Below, piece after piece: positions 53,148 through 63,036 of a DNA stretch of 64,000 nucleotides. Numbering within the stretch: position 1 is the stretch's first letter; each line of letters starts with the position of its first letter. Under the pieces are notes generated by a model, which saw only the letters and a list, made by a program, of their open reading frames with translations, did no database searches and was not told where the DNA came from. The stretch comes from Nocardioides sp. GTDB taxonomy: Bacteria > Actinomycetota > Actinomycetes > Propionibacteriales > Nocardioidaceae. The stretch lies in the NCBI GenBank assembly GCA_002729525.1, contig PBYI01000053.1, positions 124,001-188,000 on the forward strand, written 5' to 3'. Position numbers and translations under genes: made by a program.

Positions 53148-54299
53148 CTAGCGCTTCGGGTATCCGATCCGACGACGCGCAGCACCCGCGGCGTCGCGGA
53201 GCGCCTCGCGGGTCCCCCGCCCACGCAGACCGTCGAGCTCGCCCCGCAGGCGGCCCACCTCGGCCTTCTCCTCCGACAGCGCGACCAGCAGGTCGGCGAT
53301 CGCCGAGACCGACTCGGTGAGCATCGCGTCCGTGCCGGGGACGGCGTACGCCTCTGGCGAGGTCGCCGCTGCCGCTGCCTCGTCGGAGGGCAGGAGGTCG
53401 TCGAGCGAGCCGACGACGTCGGCGCCGAGCGCGTCGAGCTGCTCGACCATCCGGGCGCCCTCCGCGCGGGCGAAGGCGACGTCGTCGTCGGTCAGCGTGA
53501 GCCGCTGGCCCGCGCGACCGGCGAGGGCTCCGTGGGCGAGCACGTCCTTCGCGACGGCGGGGTACGGGCCGGGGAACGGCAGACGGTCGCCGAGGGCGGC
53601 GTTGACCTGTCGCAGCACCTCGGTCTGCTCCCGGCCGAGCGAGGTGTTGGCCCGGGACGCGTCGAGGTCGAACGAGCCGGCGTCGAGACCGAGGACACCG
53701 GCGAAACGGTTCCAGAGCTCGTCGCTGGCCGCGCCCTTCGGCGGCACGGTCACCACGTGCAGGCGGGAGGCGGGCAGCCTGCTCCCCCACCGCTGGAGGA
53801 TCCCGGGGTAGTCCTGGACCAGCCAGAACCAGCCCTTGCGCTCCGGGGCGCCGTCACGCACCCGGCGTACGAACTCCTCGAGGGAGACCGTGTTGCGGTG
53901 CTTCACGTGCTCCTGCCACTCGGCGGTCACCTGGCGCAGGAGGTCGCGCGCGGTGACCACGAGGTGCACCTCCAGGTCGCTGCCGAACCAGCCGACCGCC
54001 TTGCGCGCCTGGTCGGCCGACGCGGCCGAGAGCAGCTCGTGGCTGATCAGGACGGTGCCGTCGTGGGCGCGGGTGGCCTCGACGAGTCGGTCCCACGCCC
54101 CGGCCGAGTCGGCAGGGTGGGGCGGCTTGCCGCCGAGGCCCCGCACGTCCAGCGACCCGAGGAAGTGGTCGTGCATCGAGCGCAGCGGCAGGTGCAGGCC
54201 CTGCGAGGCCGCGCGGTCGCGCTGCGACCAGAGCACCCCCTGCAGGAACGTGGTGCCGGTCTTCGGCACACCGATGTGCAGGAAGACGCGCTGGGGCAT
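53148..54299 (-). CDS. Sulfotransferase-like P-loop protein (paralogue 4)
   Basis: A 383-residue paralogue starting QRVFLHIGVPKTGTTFLQ, with VTARDLLRQVTAEWQEHVK and RLHVVTVPPKGAASDELW. Its C-terminal helix (ALSEEKAEVGRLRGELDGL) looks coiled-coil. It stands as a single gene between the EEP hydrolase and the phospholipase D-like gene, all on the minus strand. Together with paralogues 2 and 3 it makes a trio within 7 kb of the glycan locus. Confidence 0.77.
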   Translation of the reverse strand: MPQRVFLHIGVPKTGTTFLQGVLWSQRDRAASQGLHLPLRSMHDHFLGSLDVRGLGGKPPHPADSAGAWDRLVEATRAHDGTVLISHELLSAASADQARKAVGWFGSDLEVHLVVTARDLLRQVTAEWQEHVKHRNTVSLEEFVRRVRDGAPERKGWFWLVQDYPGILQRWGSRLPASRLHVVTVPPKGAASDELWNRFAGVLGLDAGSFDLDASRANTSLGREQTEVLRQVNAALGDRLPFPGPYPAVAKDVLAHGALAGRAGQRLTLTDDDVAFARAEGARMVEQLDALGADVVGSLDDLLPSDEAAAAATSPEAYAVPGTDAMLTESVSAIADLLVALSEEKAEVGRLRGELDGLRGRGTREALRDAAGAARRRIGYPKR

Positions 54300-54315
54300 C
54301 GGGACCGCCTGTCCG

Positions 54316-54365
54316 GCCGGGACCGGGCCCGGCGCTCGTCGGTGACGCGTCAGGGGTGACGCGTC
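54316..54365 (-). terminator. Hairpin and duplicated GACGCGTC palindromes after the PLD-like gene
   Basis: A GCCGGG/CCCGGC stem (54316-54333) lies 41 bases beyond the PLD-like stop. Between them GGTGACGCGTC occurs twice, 14 bases apart (54341, 54355), each containing the palindrome GACGCGTC. The pair could instead be an operator for the sulfotransferase-like gene starting at 54299. Confidence 0.4.
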
Positions 54366-54373
54366 GGTGCTCG

Positions 54374-55831
54374 TCAGTTGTAGGGCAGCCGGCGCGAGTG
54401 GTTGCGCACGACGTTCCAGTTCTTGATGTAGGCGTTGTACACCTTGGCGCGGTCGACGTTGATCGTCGACTCGTCGCTGAGGCGCAGCGAGCCACCGACC
54501 CAGTTGGCCGAGCCGGTCATCACGACCTTGGCCTTGTTGTCACCGCGGTAGTTGCCCTTGATGAGCATGTACTTGCCGTGCGTGCGGACCTCGTTGTAGC
54601 CGTCCTCGTTGTGGTCCCAGCGGGAGTCGAAGAGGTTGATGAGGTTGCGCCCGGCGGCCTCGCGGAGACGTCCGGCGATCTGACGGGACGGGGCGCCGTA
54701 GATGATCGACACCTTGCAGCCCTGGCGAGCCAGGGACAGGAGCTTGTCGGCGATCCAGTTGCCGCGCTTCTTGGCCCAGTAGAACATCGAGATGTTGATC
54801 TGGGTCTTGCCGAAGCCGCTGTTGCACTTGACCTTGTTCAGGTCGGCCAGGACGGGGTCCTTGGCCTTGCCGGCCTTGCGGATCGGGAAGAAGCGGCTCA
54901 GGTAGGGGCCGTCCTTCTTGCTCAGCCCGTCCTTGTCCGCGCGGACCTCCTTGGTCATCGCGCGGTGCACCTTGAGGTGGTACTTGTACGTCTTGGGCCG
55001 GTCCTTGAGGATGACCATGTCGTTCCAGCCGGCCTTCATGCCACCGCGGTTGAGGTTCGACGAGCTGATCATCGTCACGTTGCGGTACTTGCCGGTGCGC
55101 GAGAAGAGGTACATCTTCGTGTGCATGTTGCCGCCGTCGCCGGCGTTGCGGCACGCGCCGGAGCACTGCTTGACGTAGCTGCGGTCGCGCCCCCAGGTCT
55201 TGGAGGCCTCCAGCGGCTGGTCGAGGCTGGACCGGGCGGCCTCGCGGCCCATCAGCTGCAGCTCCTCGCCGCTGCTGCCGGCCATCACCCGGCCGCTGCT
55301 GCGCTTCTTCAGCGGGCGACCGCACTTGCCGGTCTTCGGGGTGCCGTTCTTGCCGCGCACGTTGTCGCCGTTGAGCGCCGAGATCAGGCGGCGGGAGTTC
55401 TTGTTGATGATGTCCTCGTCGAGGAGCACCCGGATGCCGACGCCGCGTCGGCAGGCGTCGATGAGCGCCGTGACGCTGATCGCGCGGTCGAGCAGGTAGC
55501 CCGAGATCGCGATCGTCGGGTCGGGGTTCTTGCGCGACTTCTTCGGCACCTTGTTGATCGCGGACTCGACCGTGCGCACCAGGCGGCTCTGCTCGGACTT
55601 GGTGCCCCACGGACGCGGCACGTTGAAGACGCTGTCGGGGAGGCTGAAACCGCTGCGCCTGGCAGCGACGACGACCGGGGCCTGCGTGGTGCCGCTGGCG
55701 ACGGCGCCCGTCGTGGCGGACGCGGAGGCGGACGGGGTGGCGGTGGTCAGACCGACCAGGGCCGGGGCGACGACGGCGAGCACCAGGAGGGCGATCGCCG
55801 GGCGGAGGGAGCGACGCGCGGGTCGACGCAT
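54374..55831 (-). CDS. Secreted phospholipase D-like protein
   Basis: A 485-residue exported protein with signal peptide RPAIALLVLAVVAPALVGL and two HxK motifs of the PLD superfamily: HTKMYLFSR followed by ISSSNLN, and HGKYMLIKG followed by MTGSANW. These form the two halves of the active site that cleaves phosphodiester bonds through a phosphohistidine. The Lys/Arg/Asn-rich composition is less biased than its neighbours and several Cys may form disulfides (QCSGACRNAG). Substrate unknown: phospholipid, nucleic acid or a phosphodiester wall polymer. A TATGCT -10 lies at 55905-55900. Confidence 0.9.
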   Translation of the reverse strand: MRRPARRSLRPAIALLVLAVVAPALVGLTTATPSASASATTGAVASGTTQAPVVVAARRSGFSLPDSVFNVPRPWGTKSEQSRLVRTVESAINKVPKKSRKNPDPTIAISGYLLDRAISVTALIDACRRGVGIRVLLDEDIINKNSRRLISALNGDNVRGKNGTPKTGKCGRPLKKRSSGRVMAGSSGEELQLMGREAARSSLDQPLEASKTWGRDRSYVKQCSGACRNAGDGGNMHTKMYLFSRTGKYRNVTMISSSNLNRGGMKAGWNDMVILKDRPKTYKYHLKVHRAMTKEVRADKDGLSKKDGPYLSRFFPIRKAGKAKDPVLADLNKVKCNSGFGKTQINISMFYWAKKRGNWIADKLLSLARQGCKVSIIYGAPSRQIAGRLREAAGRNLINLFDSRWDHNEDGYNEVRTHGKYMLIKGNYRGDNKAKVVMTGSANWVGGSLRLSDESTINVDRAKVYNAYIKNWNVVRNHSRRLPYN

Positions 55832-55899
55832 GGGAAAGAGGTCCAATCGTGAGCGAGCTCGTGACGTGGCCGAACCCAACAGGTTCCAGCGCGTGCCAC

Positions 55900-55974
55900 A
55901 GCATAGGTGCCGATCCGCCGATCGGAAGGGTCGAGGGCGCGAAGGGCGCATCGTTCGGGTGGGCCGTCTATCCT
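55900..55974. promoter_or_regulatory. Divergent promoters between PLD-like and EEP genes
   Basis: In the 252-base gap, TATGCT (55905-55900, minus) suits the PLD-like gene and TATCCT (55969-55974, plus) the second EEP gene, each with a leader of about 60-100 bases. Confidence 0.4.
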
Positions 55975-56083
55975 GCTTCCACGCGGCGGGAGGGGTCGGC
56001 CGGGTCGATCACCTCCCTGCCCACGGCCGACGGACGCCACGCGCGCTCCGCCGGTGCACCAGTCCGGGACCTTGGGAGCACAC

Positions 56084-57259
56084 ATGAGCAGGCACGCCGC
56101 CGGCCCTCGCTGGCGCCTGCACCTCGACCGACTCCGTCAGCGCGTGCGCTCCTCCATGATGGAGATGCTCGGTGCGACGGCGATCCTCGTGCTCGCCGCG
56201 GGAGCGATCGTCTACGCGGTCCAGGACTCCGACACCGACCTCGCCGGCGCGGCCACGTCCGCCGTACCCAGCGCAAGCGCCGAGCCCGGCACCTCCTCCT
56301 CGCTCGAGGACGACGCGACGCCGACCGACGACGCGACCGGCACCCTCGATCCCGCCGCCCAGGCCGAGCAGGTCGAGCAGGTCGAGGACGAGCAGGCCGA
56401 GGTCAAGAAGAACGTCAAGAAGCAGAAGGCCAAGCGTCAGAAGCGCGAGCAGAAGCTCCGCGAGGCGGTCGAGGAGGCCGCGCTCGAGGAGAGCCCCGAG
56501 CCGGCGGTGTTCCGCGTCGCCACCTTCAACCTGCTCGGCGCCTCCCACACGAGCAAGGGCGGCAACAAGCCGAAGTACCGCTCCGGTGAGTCCCGCACGG
56601 TCGGCGCGATCGAGGCCCTCAACGCCAACGGCATCTCGATCGCCGCGCTCCAGGAGTTCGAGATCACCCAGAAGAGCGCGATGCGCCGCAACACCTCGGC
56701 CTGGGCGTTCTACTCCTCCGGCTCGGAGAAGGCGCGCGACGCCGTCGCGTGGCGCACCGACGTCTTCGAGCTCGTCGAGTCTGGCGCCGGCACGATCCCC
56801 TACTTCCGCGGCAACCCGGTCCCGCTGCCGTGGGTGCTGCTGCGCCACCGCGAGACCGGTCGGGAGATCTACGCGATCAGCCTGCACAACCCGGTCAGCA
56901 ACGCCAAGCGCGGCAACAACCAGAAGTGGCGCAACGTCGCGACCGCGAAGGAGGCGGCGCTGGTCAACCAGTTCGCCGCGACCGGCCGACCGGTGCTGCT
57001 GATGGGCGACTTCAACGAGAAGGCGGAGGCGTTCTGCCAGGTGACCCGCCAGGCGCCGGTCGTGGCCGCCAACGGCGGCACGGCCTCACCGTGCTCCCCG
57101 CCGGCGAAGGCCGGCATCGACTGGATCTTCGGCACCTACCACACGCTCGACTTCTCCAGCTACGCCCGCATCGACGCCGTGCGCGCGCGCGGCATCTCCG
57201 ACCACCCGCTCATCGCGGCGACGGTCACCCACGCCGAGGACGTCCCCACCGACGAGTAG
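56084..57259 (+). CDS. Membrane-anchored endonuclease/exonuclease/phosphatase (EEP) protein
   Basis: A 391-residue protein with one N-terminal helix (MLGATAILVLAAGAIVYAV), an acidic linker, and a long charged helix (QAEQVEQVEDEQAEVKKN, then KKQKAKRQKREQKLREAVEE). The EEP domain has VATFNLLGASH, AALQEFEI, SLHNPVSN, MGDFNEKAE, IDWIFG and SDHPLIA. The coiled-coil stalk would hold the enzyme away from the membrane. The ATG follows GGGAG at five bases. It is the second extracytoplasmic phosphodiesterase-type enzyme here, convergent with glf. Confidence 0.88.
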   Translation: MSRHAAGPRWRLHLDRLRQRVRSSMMEMLGATAILVLAAGAIVYAVQDSDTDLAGAATSAVPSASAEPGTSSSLEDDATPTDDATGTLDPAAQAEQVEQVEDEQAEVKKNVKKQKAKRQKREQKLREAVEEAALEESPEPAVFRVATFNLLGASHTSKGGNKPKYRSGESRTVGAIEALNANGISIAALQEFEITQKSAMRRNTSAWAFYSSGSEKARDAVAWRTDVFELVESGAGTIPYFRGNPVPLPWVLLRHRETGREIYAISLHNPVSNAKRGNNQKWRNVATAKEAALVNQFAATGRPVLLMGDFNEKAEAFCQVTRQAPVVAANGGTASPCSPPAKAGIDWIFGTYHTLDFSSYARIDAVRARGISDHPLIAATVTHAEDVPTDE

Positions 57260-57274
57260 GCACGGACGGGTGGA

Positions 57275-57299
57275 CCGGTCCGGCCCCCGCGGGGACCGG
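57275..57299. terminator. Hairpin between the EEP gene and glf
   Basis: CCGGTCC/GGACCGG (57275-57281, 57293-57299) surrounds a GC-rich loop that can pair further. It lies between convergent genes. Confidence 0.6.
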
Positions 57300-57306
57300 C
57301 CCCGGG

Positions 57307-59533
<2,227 letters not shown>

Positions 59534-59537
<4 letters not shown>

Positions 59538-60475
59538 GCGAGGTACCGCCGGTGACCGGTGAAGTCGCCGCGCAGCCCGGCGTACGCCGCCCGGGCGCTC
59601 AGCGCGAGGCGGGCCGGGTCGCGACGGGTCAGCAGGTAGAACCACACCGTCTTCAGCCAGAACAGCAGCACGTGCACCCACCCTCGGTAGTCGCGCAGGT
59701 TGAGAGTGTTGTTGCGCGCCATGCAGTAGGCCTTGAGATCGCTCGGGCTGTGGTTGTACGTCGTGCGCCCTCCCATCATCGGGGTGCCGAGCTCGCCGAC
59801 CGACGGGTGGTGGACCCGAGCGTCGGTGACCGTGGCGATCCGGGCGCCCGCGCGCTCGGCGCGCAGGCGGTACTCGTGGTCGTCGCCCCAGATGAAGAAC
59901 TCCTCGCGCGGGAAGCCGATCTCCTCGACCAGGGCCCGGGTCACCAGGACGCCGTTGAACGGGATCACGATGTCGTCGATACGCCGCTGCTCACCGCCGG
60001 CCGCCTCCACGTCGGCCAGCGCCCGCACCACCCGGGTGCCGCCGGGCAGCCGGATCGGGAAGACCAGCCGGCCGGGGTCGGCCTCGTCGACGACCAGCGG
60101 GCCCCAGAAGTCGAGTCCGTCCTCGCGCAACAGCCGCTCCAGGCAGGCGACCTCCGGCAGGCCGTCGTCGTCCATCAGCCAGACCAGGTCGGCGCCGGTC
60201 TCCTCCACGGCCCAGCGCAGCCCGGCGTGGAAGCCGCCGGCGCCGCCGACGTTGACAGCGAGGGTGCGCGCGCTGACCAGGGTGTCGGTGGCCGCCCGGT
60301 CGGCCAGCCACGCCGCCGTGCCGTCCCCGGAGGCGTTGTCGACCACCAGCACGTCGGTGAGCGCCGGGGTGGCCGCGGCGACCTCGTCGAGCCGGTCGAC
60401 GAGCCGCTCCAGCAGGGCCGGGCGCCGGTGGGTCACCACGACGGCGACCACGCGGGGCGTCGACGGCTCGTGCAC
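59534..60475 (-). CDS. GlfT1-like glycosyltransferase (GT2), first gene of the glf operon
   Basis: A 313-residue GT2 enzyme: VVAVVVTHRRPALLERLVDRL, LVVDNASGDGT, NVGGAGGFHAGLRWAV, LVWLMDDDGLPE and FFIWGDDHEYRLRAERAG. It contains the same NxGGxGGF and DDD motifs as its neighbour, suggesting that the two add the first galactofuranose residues to the lipid-linked primer. A hydrophobic stretch (HVLLFWLKTVWFYLLTRR) near the C-terminus could attach it to the membrane. A TAGGGT hexamer six bases before the GTG makes it leaderless, opposite the inositol-phosphatase-type gene. Confidence 0.88.
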
Positions 60476-60481
60476 GGCGTC

Positions 60482-60540
60482 ACCCTACGGGCCGACCGCA
60501 CGGTGTCCGCGCCCGGCGAGCACCGCCCCGGCACTAGCGT
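60482..60540. promoter_or_regulatory. Divergent leaderless promoters of the glf operon and the IMPase-type gene
   Basis: TAGGGT (60487-60482, minus) is six bases from the GTG at 60475, and TAGCGT (60535-60540, plus) is seven bases from the GTG at 60548. Confidence 0.55.
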
Positions 60541-60547
60541 GGTGGGC

Positions 60548-61342
60548 GTGGAGACCGACGACATCACCGCGCTGCTGCACGAGGTGGCGGCGACCGTGAT
60601 CACCCCGCGGTTCCGGAGCCTCGCCGACGGCGAGGTGCACGAGAAGAACCCCGGCGACCTCGTCACCGTGGCCGACCGCGAGGCGGAGGCGGTGCTGACC
60701 GAGCGGCTGTCGGCCGCCCACCCCGACGCCGTCGTGGTCGGCGAGGAGGCCGTCGCCGGTGACCCCGGCCTGCTCGACCGCTACACCGCCGCCGACCACG
60801 CGTTCATCATCGATCCCGTCGACGGCACCAAGAACTTCGTGCAGGGCTCCCCCGACCACGCCGTGATGCTGGCCGAGCTGCGCGACCGGGCCGTCGTGCG
60901 CGGCTGGATCCACCACCCGCAGCACGCCACGACGTACGTCGCCGAGCGCGGCGCCGGTGCGTTCCGCGACGGCGAGCGGCTCCGGGCCGTCGTACCGGAC
61001 GGCGAGCCGGCGACCTGGCGTGGCACGACCTCGCGCCGTCCCTGGCTGCGGCGGTCGCTCGACGGGCTCGCGCCGCTCGAGCTGACGTGGGTCTGCTGCG
61101 GCGTCGACTACGTCCGGCTGCTCGAGGGCGAGGCGGCGTACCTGCTCTACCGCAACGGCAAGCCGTGGGACCACGCCCCGGGCTCGCTGCTGCTCGCCGA
61201 GGCCGGCGGCACGCTCGTCGACGTCGACGGAGCGGCGTACGACCCCACCCGGCTGTTCGAGGGCGTCATGGTGGCTGCCGGGTCGCCCGACGTCGCCGCC
61301 GTCGTCCGCGAGGCCTGGCGCCGCGGCGACGGGCCGCACTGA
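60548..61342 (+). CDS. Inositol-monophosphatase-family phosphatase
   Basis: A 264-residue IMPase-superfamily enzyme with the metal ligands in VVGEEAVAG, IIDPVDGTKNFVQG and KPWDHAPGSLLLAEAGG. Members dephosphorylate inositol-1-phosphate, histidinol-phosphate, fructose-1,6-bisphosphate or PAP (3'-phosphoadenosine 5'-phosphate). In this setting two uses fit: inositol phosphate supply, or removal of PAP, the by-product of sulfotransferases. The sequence alone does not decide. Leaderless GTG start, divergent from the glf operon. Confidence 0.9.
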   Translation: METDDITALLHEVAATVITPRFRSLADGEVHEKNPGDLVTVADREAEAVLTERLSAAHPDAVVVGEEAVAGDPGLLDRYTAADHAFIIDPVDGTKNFVQGSPDHAVMLAELRDRAVVRGWIHHPQHATTYVAERGAGAFRDGERLRAVVPDGEPATWRGTTSRRPWLRRSLDGLAPLELTWVCCGVDYVRLLEGEAAYLLYRNGKPWDHAPGSLLLAEAGGTLVDVDGAAYDPTRLFEGVMVAAGSPDVAAVVREAWRRGDGPH

Positions 61343-61363
61343 CCCCGAGCGTCGACCAGCCGG

Positions 61364-62863
61364 TCAGCAGGCGGTGCCGAGGTCCTCGGTGTCGTTGGCG
61401 GTGTAGCCCTCGCTGAGCGAGCCCAGCGACCCGCCGGTGACCGACGACGCCGCCTTCTTCTTCGCCCTGCGCGCCTTCTTCGCGGCGTCCGAGCTGCCGG
61501 CAGAGCCGGTGGAGGCCTTCTCGACCCGGCCCTCGGACTTCGCGATCACCTCGGCGACCTTGTCGTGGATCAGGTCGACGTCGGGGTCACCGGTGTTGAC
61601 CAGCGGCGGCACCAGTGAGAGCGTCGCGACCTTCTGCGACTTCGCCTTGAGGGCCAGGTCGACGAAGGTGTCGACCTCCGAGCGCGGCACGCTCGTCGAC
61701 ACCATCGCGGCCGACGCCTTCGTGATCCTCTCGAAGTTCTGCAGCATCCGGGTCGGGCTGACCTGCTGGAGCATGGCGTTCATGACGCACTTCTGCCGCG
61801 CCATGCGGGAGTAGTCGTCGGAGTCGTAGCGGGCCCGGGCGTACCAGAGCGTGTCGAAGCCCGACAGCGTGCGGGTGCCCGGCTCGAGGTAGTGGAAGAA
61901 GTCGTCCGACGGCAGGCCGACGGGGATCGGCTGGCGCACCGTGAGCTTCACGCCGCCCACGGCGTCCACGAGGTCCTTGAAGCCCTGGAGGTTGACCATC
62001 GCCCAGTAGTTGATGTCCAGGCCGGTGATGCCCTCGACCGCCATGATCGTGGCGTCGGTGCCCGGGTCGTCGGAGCCCTCGAAGAGCTCGGTGTGGTCCA
62101 GCGCCCAGGTGTAGACACCGTTGAGGTAGTCGGCGTCGAAGCCGTCGGGGAACTGCTCGGCCATGACCGAGCCCTCGGCGAACGGGAAGTTCTTCATGTT
62201 GCGGGGCAGACCGACCAGGACGGTCTTGCCGGTCACCTCGTCGATCGAGGCGACGGTCAGCGAGTCCGGGCGCAGGCCCCAACGACCGGCGCCGGAGTCG
62301 CCGCCCATGAGCAGCACGTTGTAGCGCCCGTGCGCGGCGGCGCTGGCCTGGCCGTCCCCGAACATCGCGAGCATGAAGTCGCGCTGCACCCCGACGAGGT
62401 GCGCGCCGAAGAGCAGGGTGCCGGCGACGCTGAAGCAGAGGATGCCGTTGATGCCGACGGCGGCCCGGCGGTGACCGAGGCCGTAGCTCAGCGGCTGGCC
62501 GATCCGCCACGCGTCGACGAGCAGCACGGCCCAGGCGACAGCGCCGACGAGCAGGAAGGCCTTGAGCCAGAACAGCAGCAGCGTGCTGGTGCCCAGGCTG
62601 AGTGCCAGGCCGTGGTCGAGGAGCACGGCGACAGCGAGCACGGCACCCACGGCCAGCACGGTCAGCCAGGTGCGGAACGCCACCAGACCGACGCGGCGGT
62701 TGCCGGCAGCCATCTGGGCGGTGCCCGGCGCGACGAGGGTCATCGCCATCAGGGACACCGCGCGGCGGAAGCGGACCCTGCGGGCACGCTCCTCCAGCGG
62801 CGTCGCGCCGGGACGGGAGGTGGACGGACCGCTCGGCGTGGGGCGCGAGGGCTGGCTGGACAT
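61364..62863 (-). CDS. LytR-CpsA-Psr (LCP) ligase with multi-helix N-terminus
   Basis: A 499-residue LCP-family enzyme that transfers lipid-linked wall polymers to peptidoglycan. Unusually, about four membrane helices precede the catalytic domain (SLMAMTLVAPGTAQMAAG, GAVLAVAVLLDHGLAL, LLVGAVAWAVLLVDAW, ILCFSVAGTLLFGAHLVG). The LCP domain begins LLMGGDSGAGRWGLRPDSL with the conserved Asp/Arg, then VGLPRNMKNFPF, GGVKLTVRQPIP and YARARYDSDDYSRMARQ. The C-terminus is Lys/Ala-rich. Two GTCACA boxes lie beside the promoter. It is placed to attach the galactan made by the nearby genes. Confidence 0.93.
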   Translation of the reverse strand: MSSQPSRPTPSGPSTSRPGATPLEERARRVRFRRAVSLMAMTLVAPGTAQMAAGNRRVGLVAFRTWLTVLAVGAVLAVAVLLDHGLALSLGTSTLLLFWLKAFLLVGAVAWAVLLVDAWRIGQPLSYGLGHRRAAVGINGILCFSVAGTLLFGAHLVGVQRDFMLAMFGDGQASAAAHGRYNVLLMGGDSGAGRWGLRPDSLTVASIDEVTGKTVLVGLPRNMKNFPFAEGSVMAEQFPDGFDADYLNGVYTWALDHTELFEGSDDPGTDATIMAVEGITGLDINYWAMVNLQGFKDLVDAVGGVKLTVRQPIPVGLPSDDFFHYLEPGTRTLSGFDTLWYARARYDSDDYSRMARQKCVMNAMLQQVSPTRMLQNFERITKASAAMVSTSVPRSEVDTFVDLALKAKSQKVATLSLVPPLVNTGDPDVDLIHDKVAEVIAKSEGRVEKASTGSAGSSDAAKKARRAKKKAASSVTGGSLGSLSEGYTANDTEDLGTAC

Positions 62864-62921
62864 GCGTGGTTTCTCTCTCTGCCGGGGAAGGAGCAGAGGC
62901 CACCCCGAGGCGGCCGACGCC

Positions 62922-62946
62922 AGTATCACCAGTCACAGGCGTCACA
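62922..62946 (-). promoter_or_regulatory. MtrA-like box and -10 upstream of the LCP gene
   Basis: GTCACA occurs at 62932 and 62941 (9-bp step). GATACT (62927-62922, minus) is a good -10 directly downstream, so the boxes overlap the -35 zone about 70-85 bases before the ATG. Confidence 0.62.
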
Positions 62947-63022
62947 CACGGCCGCGACGCGCCGACGCGGCGACACCGGTCGCGGTGACCTCGCCCTCCC
63001 CGTCGCTCAGCGGGCGGCGCGG

Positions 63023-63028
63023 TAGCGT
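63023..63028 (+). promoter_or_regulatory. Leaderless -10 (TAGCGT) for the second LCP gene
   Basis: TAGCGT lies eight bases before the ATG at 63037. Confidence 0.5.
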
Positions 63029-63036
63029 CGCGTGCC

